A stretch of DNA of 64,000 nucleotides from Vibrio cidicii (GTDB taxonomy: Bacteria; Pseudomonadota; Gammaproteobacteria; Enterobacterales; Vibrionaceae): positions 1,116,001-1,180,000 of the forward strand of contig NZ_CP046804.1 of the NCBI RefSeq assembly GCF_009763805.1, in the 5' to 3' direction. Position 1 is the stretch's first letter. Each line of letters begins with the position of its first letter. Made by a program: the position numbers and the translations under genes. Below, piece after piece: positions 51,527-59,461 of this stretch. The notes under the pieces are model-generated. The model had not been told where the DNA came from. It saw only the letters and a program-made list of their open reading frames with translations, and did no database searches.

Positions 51527-52795
51527 ATGCATTTTGCTCGAGAAGCTTTGAAGCGGATAGTCGTTTCTAGTCTTTTTATCAGCGTGTTAGCCGGTTATGT
51601 CGCATGGACGATTGCCGTCGAGAGCGCAGAAAAGGAGACGGTCAATTTAGCCATAGAAGCCTCTTATGGCGCCGTCGAGCATTTTCAACTTCCCGTTTCG
51701 AACGATGCCGAATTTAAGCAAAAGGGATTACAGATTACCAACAGCTTAATTTTAGATTGGTTTGACATCGCCGAATTGTACGACCGCTCAGGCAAAAAAA
51801 TCGCAGAATCTTTAACACCAACAGGGCACGCGATCGAGAGTGCCCTTCCTCATCATGTGACTCCCACCAACAACACCGCATCCTATGAAAGCCTTCATCT
51901 AAAGAGCGGAGAGTGGATTTTGCGCACATTCGTTCCGCTTGAAACAAACAACCAGCGCTGGGGTTACCTTGAAGGGGTACGGGTGGTCCCTGATTGGCAA
52001 CGCAATGACATACGCGACTTTTCACTCTGGGTGTCCGTGATTGCTGCCAGTTCCGCTTGGCTTTGTGCCATCATCATCTATCCCCTTATCCTCTTCCTCA
52101 ACAAACAGAATGTCCGCTACACTGCTGCAATGAAAACAGCCAATATCGATATGATGTTCACGATGGGGAAAGCGATCACCCTCAGAGATTGCGATACGGG
52201 CGCTCATAACTACCGCGTTGCATGGTTAGCCAGTGAGCTGGCGGAAGAAAGTGGCCACGACCCCAAAGCGATGAAAGCGCTCATTTTGGGCAGCTATCTT
52301 CACGATGTTGGGAAGATAGCTATTTCAGATAGTATTTTGCTTAAGCCGGGAAAGTTATCTGAAAATGAAATGGATATCATGAAAACCCATGTTAATGAAG
52401 GTGTTAGGATGATAGAAGGCATTCCTTGGCTCGAAGACGCCAAACCCATCATTGAGTCGCATCATGAAAAATGGGACGGCAGTGGCTACCCAAACCGACT
52501 TTCTGGCGAAACCATCCCACTGAACGCGCGTATATTTGCTATTGCCGACGTCTTTGATGCCTTATGTGCTAAACGGCCCTATAAAGAACCCTTTAGCTTT
52601 GAAAAAGCACTCTCGATCATTGTTGAAGGGAAAGGTCTCCATTTTGCTCCCACCCTAGTTGAACACTTTCACCGCATCGCTAAACGCCTGTACGACACCA
52701 TCTGCATGGCAGACGAAGAAACCTGTCGGAGACTGATGAGCGCGAAAATTGAGCAGTACTTCTTTATTGATAACCACGGCGACACTCTTCATTAA
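51527..52795 (+). CDS. HD-GYP cyclic di-GMP phosphodiesterase with periplasmic sensor
   Basis: A 422-residue protein. Two spans (residues 12-30 and about 165-190) flank a periplasmic sensor domain. The cytoplasmic HD-GYP domain shows GSYLHDVGKIAI (HD), HHEKWDGSGYP (GYP) and DVFDALCAKRPYK, with metal-binding His and Asp residues present, so it should hydrolyse c-di-GMP. GGGAG precedes the ATG. It overlaps the convergent eamA gene by four bases. With the GGDEF gene upstream it forms a make-and-break pair. Confidence 0.9.
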   Translation: MHFAREALKRIVVSSLFISVLAGYVAWTIAVESAEKETVNLAIEASYGAVEHFQLPVSNDAEFKQKGLQITNSLILDWFDIAELYDRSGKKIAESLTPTGHAIESALPHHVTPTNNTASYESLHLKSGEWILRTFVPLETNNQRWGYLEGVRVVPDWQRNDIRDFSLWVSVIAASSAWLCAIIIYPLILFLNKQNVRYTAAMKTANIDMMFTMGKAITLRDCDTGAHNYRVAWLASELAEESGHDPKAMKALILGSYLHDVGKIAISDSILLKPGKLSENEMDIMKTHVNEGVRMIEGIPWLEDAKPIIESHHEKWDGSGYPNRLSGETIPLNARIFAIADVFDALCAKRPYKEPFSFEKALSIIVEGKGLHFAPTLVEHFHRIAKRLYDTICMADEETCRRLMSAKIEQYFFIDNHGDTLH

Positions 52796-53718
52796 TCGCT
52801 ATTTTTAACAGCTAAGGCTTCCTCATTGGTGACTTTGCGAGAAAACAGTGATTGCCCGAACACATTAATCACCAGACCAAGCGCAATCACCACAACGCCG
52901 AGTATTTGGAACACGCTGAGGTTTTCATCCAATAATACCCATGCACTAAGCAAACCAAATACCGGAACCAAGAGTGAAAGCGGAGCAACCATGGCGGTTG
53001 GATAGCGGCTTAACAAGTTGCTCCAGCCGCCATAACCAACGATGGTCGCAAGCAACGAAAGGTAAACAATCGACAGCACATTGTGCCACTCAATATGCAC
53101 CAATGAATCGACGATCTGCGACTGTCCTTCCACCACAAAAGAAGCGATAAAAAAAGCCACGGTTGGCACCAAAGCACTCCAAACGATCAGAGACATTGTC
53201 GGTACCGCGTAACGTTGCATGATCACCTTGTTGGTAATGTTACCCAGCGCCCAGCACGTCGCGGCCCCCAAAATCAGCACCAAGGTAAACAGCGTGACAG
53301 AAGCACTGCCTTGCTCTTGAGCCACCGCCAGTAAATAAATACCAATACCAGCAATGCTCACCGCAATAACATTGTGTAGGCGAACGCGCTCTTTGAGCAG
53401 CAATACACCAAAAAGCAAGGTGATAAAAGCTTGTGCTTGTAATAGCAGCGATGCTAACCCCGCTGCAAGTCCCACATTCAACGCCCAGAAAAGCAGCGCA
53501 AATTGCCCAAAGCTGATGGTCAGCCCATAAGCACACAACCATTTAAGGGGCAGCTTAGGGCGTGGAATAAATAAGATCGCCGGGAAAACCACCAAAGCGA
53601 ATCGTAAGCCCGCCAAGAGCAGCGGCGGCATGCCTTGCAAACCCACTTTGATCACCACAAAATTCACGCCCCACACCATCACAATAGTTAAGGCCAATAA
53701 TCGGTCACGAAAAGACAT
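52792..53718 (-). CDS. EamA/DMT-family exporter
   Basis: A 308-residue inner-membrane protein with ten hydrophobic spans in two EamA repeats (MVWGVNFVVIKVGLQGMPPLLLAGLRF opens the first; LGAATCWALGNI the second). It is close to the O-acetylserine/cysteine exporter EamA in overall pattern. Substrate not determined here. Confidence 0.85.
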   Translation of the reverse strand: MSFRDRLLALTIVMVWGVNFVVIKVGLQGMPPLLLAGLRFALVVFPAILFIPRPKLPLKWLCAYGLTISFGQFALLFWALNVGLAAGLASLLLQAQAFITLLFGVLLLKERVRLHNVIAVSIAGIGIYLLAVAQEQGSASVTLFTLVLILGAATCWALGNITNKVIMQRYAVPTMSLIVWSALVPTVAFFIASFVVEGQSQIVDSLVHIEWHNVLSIVYLSLLATIVGYGGWSNLLSRYPTAMVAPLSLLVPVFGLLSAWVLLDENLSVFQILGVVVIALGLVINVFGQSLFSRKVTNEEALAVKNSD

Positions 53719-53944
53719 GTTTATCCTTATGTAAAGTGCGGTGTCTGAAAGTAGAACGCGAATCTCACCAGTCGGTAAAAAACCTTGCGCTCAAGCAACT
53801 GATAGGACAGATTGCCCTATTTACAATTGGATAACAAGTCATCAAGCCGTTGTACAGAGATAGAAAACAAAACACATATCGATTACAATGGCACGGCTTG
53901 TTTGTGTTACTCACATGAAGTGACAAAATTACCTGTATTTCCTA

Positions 53945-53976
53945 TGCCGCCCTAATTTTATTGGGGCGGCATTTCA
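53945..53976 (+). terminator. Hairpin in the rnk leader
   Basis: TGCCGCCC / GGGCGGCA with loop TAATTTTATTG, followed by TTTCATTT. It lies directly before the rnk ribosome site (AGGAGC), so it is either the end of upstream transcription or an attenuator of rnk. Confidence 0.6.
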
Positions 53977-53991
53977 TTTAGGAGCAAATCA

Positions 53992-54399
53992 ATGACAAAC
54001 AAACCTTCGATCATCGTATCCACACTCGATATGGACCGTATTAGCACATTACTAGAAAAGGCAACCCAATGGTCTGCAGAGCTAGAGAAATTGGAAGATG
54101 AGCTCGACCGAGCAACCGTAATGACTTCCAGTGACATGCCAAGCAACGTGGTTACCATGAATTCCACAGTCTGCTTTAAATTTGTTGGCAGCGATAACAG
54201 TATGGAAAAAACGCTAGTTTACCCTGATCAAGTTCGCAGTAGTGAAGACATCTCGATCTTTGCCCCTGTAGGAAGTGCCCTGCTTGGATTGTCTGTCGGC
54301 CAACAGCTAACCTGGCCAATGCCGGGTGGACAAGAAAAAACCATCGAAATCATCGATGTTGTTTATCAGCCTGAACGTGCCGGTGATTTCCACCTCTAA
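53992..54399 (+). CDS. rnk: Rnk, nucleoside diphosphate kinase regulator
   Basis: A 135-residue protein of the GreA/GreB-like Rnk family: a short N-terminal coiled coil (LEKATQWSAELEKLEDELDRA) and a C-terminal FKBP-like domain (LVYPDQVRSSEDISIFAPVGSALLGLSVGQQLTWPMPGG). Rnk binds RNA polymerase in the secondary channel and affects nucleotide pools. AGGAGC precedes the ATG. Last normal chromosomal gene before the integron. Confidence 0.9.
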   Translation: MTNKPSIIVSTLDMDRISTLLEKATQWSAELEKLEDELDRATVMTSSDMPSNVVTMNSTVCFKFVGSDNSMEKTLVYPDQVRSSEDISIFAPVGSALLGLSVGQQLTWPMPGGQEKTIEIIDVVYQPERAGDFHL

Positions 54400-54411
54400 A
54401 CGTTAGGCTGT

Positions 54412-54441
54412 CTGGTGCAAAGAACAGCCGCTTTGCACCAG
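54412..54441 (+). terminator. Strong hairpin after rnk
   Basis: CTGGTGCAAAG / CTTTGCACCAG, an 11-bp perfect stem with loop AACAGCCG. It lacks a U-tract, but is placed as an rnk terminator or mRNA end structure. Confidence 0.6.
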
Positions 54442-54578
54442 GAGAGCATATCGCTCATCTTTCCGTCTCCACATAAAGACCGTCATTAACAAATACCAAA
54501 CGAATTACCCAAATGGCCTTAGCACTTTCCGCACGGAAACCGCATGAACATCACCTTCACGTAAGGCTTTCAAGAACC

Positions 54579-54962
54579 TTACTTAGGTAAAAACCCCTTT
54601 GACTCATACAGGTTGATTGCTGGATTTTCACTAAACACACGCAGAACTAGCTTCGTAGATTGTCTGTCGAGCGCATGTCTAAAAACTAGCTCAAGACACT
54701 TAGCACCGATTCCTCTACCCTGAAACTCGGGCAAAATTTGAAAATCTCTCAAGAAGGTCTTGTTGCTACTGTAACTCAAACGCAACACACCAACACGAAC
54801 CCGGTCTAGATAGATTTCGTAGTTGTCTAACTCATCCCAACTACTTAGAAACAGATTATCTTCCCAGATTATCCCACGGGCTTGATAGTAACTTGCCATA
54901 TTTGACTTTGTTAAAGACTCTGCAAATAAGGGGTCGCCACCAACTTTTAGCTTCACTTCCAT
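54579..54962 (-). CDS. GNAT acetyltransferase, terminal cassette
   Basis: A 127-residue GNAT with the acetyl-CoA loop LPEFQGRGIGAKCLELVF and an end NLYESKGFLPK. It is the last cassette gene; unlike the others it has no attC after its stop (54462-54578 shows none), so the array end appears decayed or bounded here. Substrate unknown; many integron GNATs modify drugs or small amines. Confidence 0.8.
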   Translation of the reverse strand: MEVKLKVGGDPLFAESLTKSNMASYYQARGIIWEDNLFLSSWDELDNYEIYLDRVRVGVLRLSYSSNKTFLRDFQILPEFQGRGIGAKCLELVFRHALDRQSTKLVLRVFSENPAINLYESKGFLPK

Positions 54963-54983
54963 GCATTCTCCTCTGGTGACACA

Positions 54984-55103
54984 TAACGCCCGCTTAAGGG
55001 GCAGCCAACGCTACTACCAACTTGCCGCATAACATCGTAATCACAAAAGCCAACGCATGGTAAAAATGCCACGCGTTGGCTGTCCCTCTTGAAGCGTTTG
55101 TTA
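54984..55103 (-). repeat. attC site 1
   Basis: Read on the plus strand it starts TAACGCCCGCTTAAGGGG and ends GAAGCGTTTGTTA; on the minus strand this is TAACAAACGCTTC...GCGTTA, a canonical attC with imperfect palindromic arms. It follows the doc stop by three bases and closes the phd-doc cassette. Confidence 0.92.
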
Positions 55104-55106
55104 TGT

Positions 55107-55508
55107 TTAGAGAGCTGAATTTTGTTCTTTTGCGTATTGTGCGTAGAGAATGTCGGCAAAATCTGTTTCGTTGATAATGCCGATAACAAGATCTCGAACT
55201 GCATCCGCAAGTAAATCGTTTTCCTGCGTAAGCTCAAAATCGTTAAGTGATAAATATTCAAGTGCCACAGCCAAACCTGTGCGTTTGTTCGCATCAGGTA
55301 GCGCATGTGAAACCGCTATACAAGCAGTATATTTAGCAGCGATTTCAAAAACATCATCCAGTCCTTCATAAACGATGGCATTATCGATTCGACCTAATGC
55401 CCCCTGAAGCTTGGGAATATCAACGGCTCCTTTCATTCCTGGTTCTGTTTTTAGGATGAAAGCATTAATCTCGATCACTCGTTCAAAAGGAAAACAGATG
55501 ATATCCAT
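55107..55508 (-). CDS. doc: Doc toxin (Fic fold) of a Phd/Doc pair
   Basis: A 133-residue Fic/Doc protein with the signature HALPDANKRTGLA (HxxxDANKR), the nucleotide-phosphate site. Doc phosphorylates elongation factor EF-Tu and stops translation. Its ATG overlaps the antitoxin stop (TAATG). Such pairs stabilise large cassette arrays by killing cells that lose them; that role here is inferred from family knowledge. The middle of the motif has Leu in place of the more usual Phe. Confidence 0.88.
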   Translation of the reverse strand: MDIICFPFERVIEINAFILKTEPGMKGAVDIPKLQGALGRIDNAIVYEGLDDVFEIAAKYTACIAVSHALPDANKRTGLAVALEYLSLNDFELTQENDLLADAVRDLVIGIINETDFADILYAQYAKEQNSAL

Positions 55509-55678
55509 TACATATCAGCCAATTTAGTGAATGTCTTCTGATGAGTACGCAAAGCAAGTTTAGTTTCAGACTTCACAATCTGACGACCAGCATCACCAGT
55601 CAAATCAAGCTTTTTACTAGCCTTAATCTTCGGTCTTTCAACAGCATCAACACCGTAAGCTTCAACTTTTCGATTCAT
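55508..55678 (-). CDS. phd: Phd-like antitoxin
   Basis: A 56-residue protein (MNRKVEAYGVDAVERPKIKA...), overlapping doc by one base. It is shorter than classical Phd, and its C-terminal part (KLALRTHQKTFTKLADM) would form the toxin-binding helix. The start at 55678 is taken because the frame further upstream runs into the neighbouring attC. Identity rests on position and size. Confidence 0.75.
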   Translation of the reverse strand: MNRKVEAYGVDAVERPKIKASKKLDLTGDAGRQIVKSETKLALRTHQKTFTKLADM

Positions 55679-55738
55679 ATCACACCTACTATCAATAAAG
55701 GTTAGGCCGATTATAGCCCCAAAACGTGATAAAAAACA

Positions 55739-55858
55739 TAACGCCCTGCTAAGGGGTGAGCAATGCACTGCAAAAGCGACCGCACACCGTCTTAATCACA
55801 AAGCTCACCGCATGCTGAAAATGCCACGCATTGCGAATCCCGCTTAAGCAGTTTGTTA
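55739..55858 (-). repeat. attC site 2
   Basis: Plus-strand TAACGCCCTGCTAAGGGG ... CGCTTAAGCAGTTTGTTA. Follows the GNAT gene ending at 55867 and forms its cassette end. Confidence 0.92.
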
Positions 55859-55866
55859 GGCCTTTA

Positions 55867-56322
55867 TTACAGCTTACGCGTCATAAAACAGCTATTGGGA
55901 TCTGGTTGATAATCACCAAACGGACCACAGTATATGAAACCATGCTTTTCATACAATTTTCTTGCAGCCAAAAAATAATCCATTGAACCCGTTTCCAAAC
56001 TCAAAAACTCATAGTTCCGAGTTTTCGCAACGGCTACGACATGTGACAACAACTGAGATGCAACACCTTGATTTCTTGAACTTGTGGCTGTTCGCATCGA
56101 CTTGATTTCTGCATGGTTTGAAGCCAACTCCTTAAGTGCAATACATCCTTGAACTACACCATTTTTCTCTGCACACCAAAAAGTGATGGATGGATGCTTA
56201 AGAGCCTCAACATCAAGAGCATGAACACTTTCAGCTGGTGAGGTTGCATACATGTCTCTTAGGTGTTCTTCTAATAACTGCAAAACACCAGTGCCTTCTA
56301 AGTTATCTACTCTGATTTCCAT
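55867..56322 (-). CDS. GNAT acetyltransferase cassette gene
   Basis: A 151-residue GNAT with the acetyl-CoA loop RTATSSRNQGVASQLLSHV and the C-terminal pattern FLAARKLYEKHGFIYCGPF. It resembles PA/YjgM-type N-acetyltransferases. Intact, with its own attC after the stop. Substrate unknown. Confidence 0.85.
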   Translation of the reverse strand: MEIRVDNLEGTGVLQLLEEHLRDMYATSPAESVHALDVEALKHPSITFWCAEKNGVVQGCIALKELASNHAEIKSMRTATSSRNQGVASQLLSHVVAVAKTRNYEFLSLETGSMDYFLAARKLYEKHGFIYCGPFGDYQPDPNSCFMTRKL

Positions 56323-56341
56323 ATCATTTCCTATCTGGGCC

Positions 56342-56462
56342 TAACGCTGCGTTAAGGGGTGAATGCCGTATAAACCAAGCTTCCGCAGACCACTTTCACC
56401 ACCAAAACTCACTGCAAACCAAAAATGCCACGCGGCATGAATCCCTCTTAAACGCCTTGTTA
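56342..56462 (-). repeat. attC site 3
   Basis: Plus-strand TAACGCTGCGTTAAGGGG ... CTCTTAAACGCCTTGTTA. Its last three bases (56460-56462) are the stop codon of the corrected GNAT reading frame, which supports that correction. Confidence 0.9.
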
Positions 56463-56904
56463 TGAGCACGAAGCCAAACGCTCCATAAACACAAATTTTT
56501 CGTTTTCAGATGTAACTGAAAAACCATGACGACCATACAAACTAGCAACTCGACTACCTTGTAAATAACACAGTTTCTATACGTTTATTTTCTTTTGAAG
56601 CTATCGCAATACACTGTTTCAGTATGCTTGAGCCAATACCTTTACCATGCAATTCTGGAAGCAAGAAAAATCGGCCAAAGTATAGACTGCCACCTTTGTT
56701 TTGCAGGAGATAACTACCTGCACGCTTTCCATCAATTTCTATGATTGTTGGTTTTGCCTCGTTCCACTCTGCCAAATGTAACTTCCATTGCAAGCTTTCA
56801 TCCCAACCGAACACTGACTTTATCACATCAAACTCTGCCAATTTCTTTAATTCAAAGAGAAACTCATAGTCGTCAACTGTAGCTTCTCGCTCTTTATAAA
56901 ACAT
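56460..56904 (-). pseudogene. GNAT acetyltransferase cassette gene, frameshifted
   Basis: Reads MFYKEREATVDDYEFLFELK with acetyl-CoA loop LPELHGKGIGSSILKQCI and stops early at 56554 after RIETVLFTR. The cause is GTTTC at 56573-56577. Dropping one base gives RIELCYLQGSRVASLYGRHG, the expected GNAT C-terminus, and a 147-residue protein whose stop lies in attC 3. Another instance of the recurrent lesion. Confidence 0.82.
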
Positions 56905-56934
56905 TACTACTAAACCATTTTATTGGGGTGCTCA

Positions 56935-57054
56935 TAACGCCCTGCTAAGGGGTGAGCAATGCACTGCAAAAGCTACCGCACACCGCCTGAATCACAAAAC
57001 TCACCGCATGCTGAAAATGCCACGCATTGCGAATCCCGCTTAAGCAGTTTGTTA
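56935..57054 (-). repeat. attC site 4
   Basis: Plus-strand TAACGCCCTGCTAAGGGG ... AAGCAGTTTGTTA. Ends the gene-less cassette A. Confidence 0.92.
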
Positions 57055-57402
57055 GCTTAAATTTCAGCACCTTAGATTTGCTAAGCCCGAGATTAACCTG
57101 ATTTGGAAAACCGACAAACTACCTGAGCTTTAAAACCCGCATTGACTCAAACTTTGTGACTGTCCATTGACTTTGAAACCTGTAAAGTTTGAGAATTCAT
57201 TTTCTGAGAAACTCAAAGCGAAAGCAAAACTTCCAAAGCGACTTTGCGCAAAACTGACTAACCTCACGCAATCCCAAAACTCAATTGAGGCAACAGCTCA
57301 AAACTCGCATTGACAAACAATGCTGATTTGCCGAGAAACCTAAACGAATTGCCAAAGGAAGAAAGAAAAGACCACAACCAATTGATTTTATTTGTTTTAA
57401 GC
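57055..57402 (-). other. Gene-less cassette A
   Basis: A 348-base cassette body with no credible reading frame on either strand (many stops in all). It begins GCTTAAATTTCAGCACC and ends TGTTTTAAGC, so its edges are short inverted repeats. It is related along its whole length to cassette B (57523-57870). A hairpin GCATTG-ACAAA-CAATGC lies at 57307-57323. Could encode a structured RNA or a promoter; nothing shows which. Confidence 0.6.
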
Positions 57403-57522
57403 TAACGCCCTGCTAAGGGGTGAGCAATGCACGGCAAAAGCTACCGCACAATGCTTTAATCACAAAACTCACCGCATGCTGAAAATGCCACGCATTGCGA
57501 ATCCCGCTTAAGCAGTTTGTTA
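57403..57522 (-). repeat. attC site 5
   Basis: Plus-strand TAACGCCCTGCTAAGGGG ... CGCTTAAGCAGTTTGTTA, very close to attC 4. Ends gene-less cassette B. Confidence 0.92.
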
Positions 57523-57870
57523 GCTTAAATTTCAGCACCTTAGATTTGCCAAACCTGAGATTAACCCGATTTGGGAAACCAACAAACCGCTTGAGTTTTA
57601 AAACCCTAATTGGTTTAAACTTTGTGGTCTTTCATGCGAATTCAAAACCCAAAAATTTTGACAAATCACTTTCGGAAAACTCAACGCGAAAGCAAAACTG
57701 CCAAAGCGAGTTTGCGCCAAACTTGCTAACTCGCACAGCCTCAAAACTCAATTGAGGCAACAGCTAAAATCTTGCATTGATAATGCAATGCTGATTTGCC
57801 GAAAAACCTGAACGAACTGCCGATGGAAGAAAGAACAAGCAGCAATCAATTGATTTTTATTGTTTTAAGC
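57523..57870 (-). other. Gene-less cassette B, homologous to cassette A
   Basis: Also 348 bases, visibly homologous to cassette A but clearly diverged. An 86-codon plus-strand frame (57495-57755) starts inside the attC, opposes all cassette genes and is broken in cassette A, so it is not accepted. The hairpin stem GCATTG / CAATGC is conserved at 57774-57791 with a different loop (ATAATG). Confidence 0.6.
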
Positions 57871-57991
57871 TAACGCCGCGTTAAGGGGTGAATGCCGCAT
57901 AAACCAACCTTCCGCAGACCACTTTCACCACCAAAACCAACTGCATACCAAAAATGCCACGCGGCATGAATCCCGCTTTAACGCTTTGTTA
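57871..57991 (-). repeat. attC site 6
   Basis: Plus-strand TAACGCCGCGTTAAGGGG ... CGCTTTAACGCTTTGTTA. Its terminal TTA is the stop codon of the membrane-protein cassette gene. Confidence 0.9.
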
Positions 57992-58414
57992 TGTTCGCGC
58001 TTTTTTCACTTCAGAGTAAAGCCAAAAGGTATGAGTAACGGTCAAAGCAATAAACAAAAGTGGAATAAACAACGAAAATACTGATATCAAAATATACATT
58101 TGTGACATCACTAACTTTTCTAAGACCCCTTCGCTGTGGGCCCACCCTGCAGCATGACCATCCGAAAATAAGCCAAACGAGCCATAATAGTAGAGTAAGT
58201 ACATCAATACAGACTCTTTCCAAAAGCCTCTCTGCATATATTTGACCGAGAAATGAGATACTCCAAACGCTAAAAAGCCAACTAATCCAATAAATATAAA
58301 GTCAAAAGGATACTTAATGGCTGTAGTAAGAAAGGCTCCTCCTGAAACCGTTACCGCAATAACGAGACCTAGAAGAAATGTAACAATCGCATTGGTAACT
58401 TTGATTTGATCCAT
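57989..58414 (-). CDS. Cassette-encoded integral membrane protein
   Basis: A 141-residue hydrophobic protein with four predicted spans (ATVFLLGLVIAVTV-like start TFLLGLVIAVTVSGGAFL; DFIFIGLVGFLAFGV; SVLMYLLYYYGSFGLF; YILISVFSLFIPLLFIAL) and a basic tail EVKKART. Family not recognised. Its stop overlaps attC 6, as is common for cassette genes. Confidence 0.75.
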   Translation of the reverse strand: MDQIKVTNAIVTFLLGLVIAVTVSGGAFLTTAIKYPFDFIFIGLVGFLAFGVSHFSVKYMQRGFWKESVLMYLLYYYGSFGLFSDGHAAGWAHSEGVLEKLVMSQMYILISVFSLFIPLLFIALTVTHTFWLYSEVKKART

Positions 58415-58515
58415 ATGTACTCCGTACGGAAGGAAGCATTATGAGACAATACGCAATGCTTAGAGCACCAAAATACGTAAAACTCGGTCGACCTCAATGT
58501 TTGGCAGCGAGAACA

Positions 58516-58634
58516 TAACGCCCTGTTAAGTAGTGAGGCATGCTATACAAAAGCTTCTGCAATACGCCGTAATCACAAAACCCACTGCAAACCAAAAATG
58601 CCACGCATGCCGAATCTGCTTGAACAGTTTGTTA
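58516..58634 (-). repeat. attC site 7
   Basis: Plus-strand TAACGCCCTGTTAAGTAG ... CTTGAACAGTTTGTTA. Slightly degenerate in the first arm. It follows the corrected stop of the next cassette gene by four bases. Confidence 0.88.
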
Positions 58635-58638
58635 TAAC

Positions 58639-59014
58639 TCAAACCCAAATTGGCAGCTGATAGATTTTTCCATTTAGATCCACAACTACCGCTTCGACGT
58701 ACACCTGATGGTTATCAGCACGATAAACCGATATATAAAATTCTTCGAAGCATTCGATAGGTAAACTGTGAGATTCGCACAACTTAGGTAGCCACTTGCG
58801 ATAAGCGAGAAACCGTCTTACGTACTCTAGGCGTTAGCTTAAACAGCTCTTCATCTTTAGTCGGAATCCAACTAATTCTCACTAAATCACCTGCCTTAAG
58901 ATTAGCTAGTTTGAAGATATCATCACGGACAAACCCACCATCGATGTAATTTTCGCCACTAAAAAATGATAGGGTAAAGTTCTTAGCCACACCTTTGATA
59001 TTCTTCAGTTTCAC
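58639..59014 (-). pseudogene. Hypothetical cassette protein, frameshifted
   Basis: As read, a 76-residue frame (58784-59014) starts MKLKNIKGVAKNFTLSFF and stops 150 bases before its attC. Dropping one base at GAAAC 58809-58813 (GTTTC on the coding strand) changes KTVSRLSQ to KTVLAYRKWLPKLCES. This extends the protein to 124 residues ending YQLPIWV, with a stop four bases from attC 7. The longer form fits cassette organisation much better. It could be a small DNA- or RNA-binding beta protein (LKAGDLVRISW resembles an SH3-like or AbrB-like strand), but I do not recognise it. Confidence 0.72.
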
Positions 59015-59031
59015 AATTTCCCCTTGAGTTA

Positions 59032-59151
59032 TAACGCCCTGCTAAGGGGTGAGCAACGCAATACCGAAGCCGCTGCATACCACCTTAACCACTAAATTCA
59101 ACGCATAGTAAAAATGCCACGCGTTGCGAATCCCTCTTGAGCAGTTTGTTA
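59032..59151 (-). repeat. attC site 8
   Basis: Plus-strand TAACGCCCTGCTAAGGGG ... CTTGAGCAGTTTGTTA. It closes the cassette that was split by the IS complex. Confidence 0.9.
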
Positions 59152-59180
59152 GTTTGCAAACCCAAAGCGTTGATTTTAAG

Positions 59181-59238
59181 TCATTTTAAACTTTGCAAAC
59201 AATAAACTTTATGTGCTTTGATGTACTTGAGTGCATAT
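59181..59238 (-). pseudogene. 3' piece of the split Cys-rich cassette gene
   Basis: On the minus strand, directly after the IS complex and in frame with the 5' piece at 63589-63750 once one ATAT copy is removed: ...SAY then ALKYIKAHKVYCLQSLK and a TGA at 59183-59181. This gives a 71-residue protein for the uninterrupted cassette. The remaining 29 bases lead to attC 8. Confidence 0.6.
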
Positions 59239-59461
59239 TTCGGAGCATTCCGATCAGTCATTTCGGGATTATCCGATCACCCATTTCGGTTTAAACCGAT
59301 CACTGATTCCGCGATTATCCGATCACTTTTAGCCTCACTCCGAAATCGGTGATCGGAATAGCGAAAACCCCGATCGGAATGCCCGAAATCCTTCCTTTTT
59401 CTCTTTTAAATCAATAGCTCGCTATTCTTTACTTCTTAAACAAGAACGTAAGGAAGCGACC

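Noticed and set aside
57495..57755. 86-codon plus-strand frame across attC 5 and cassette B
   Set aside because: Starts inside an attC, opposes all cassette genes, and is broken by stops in homologous cassette A.
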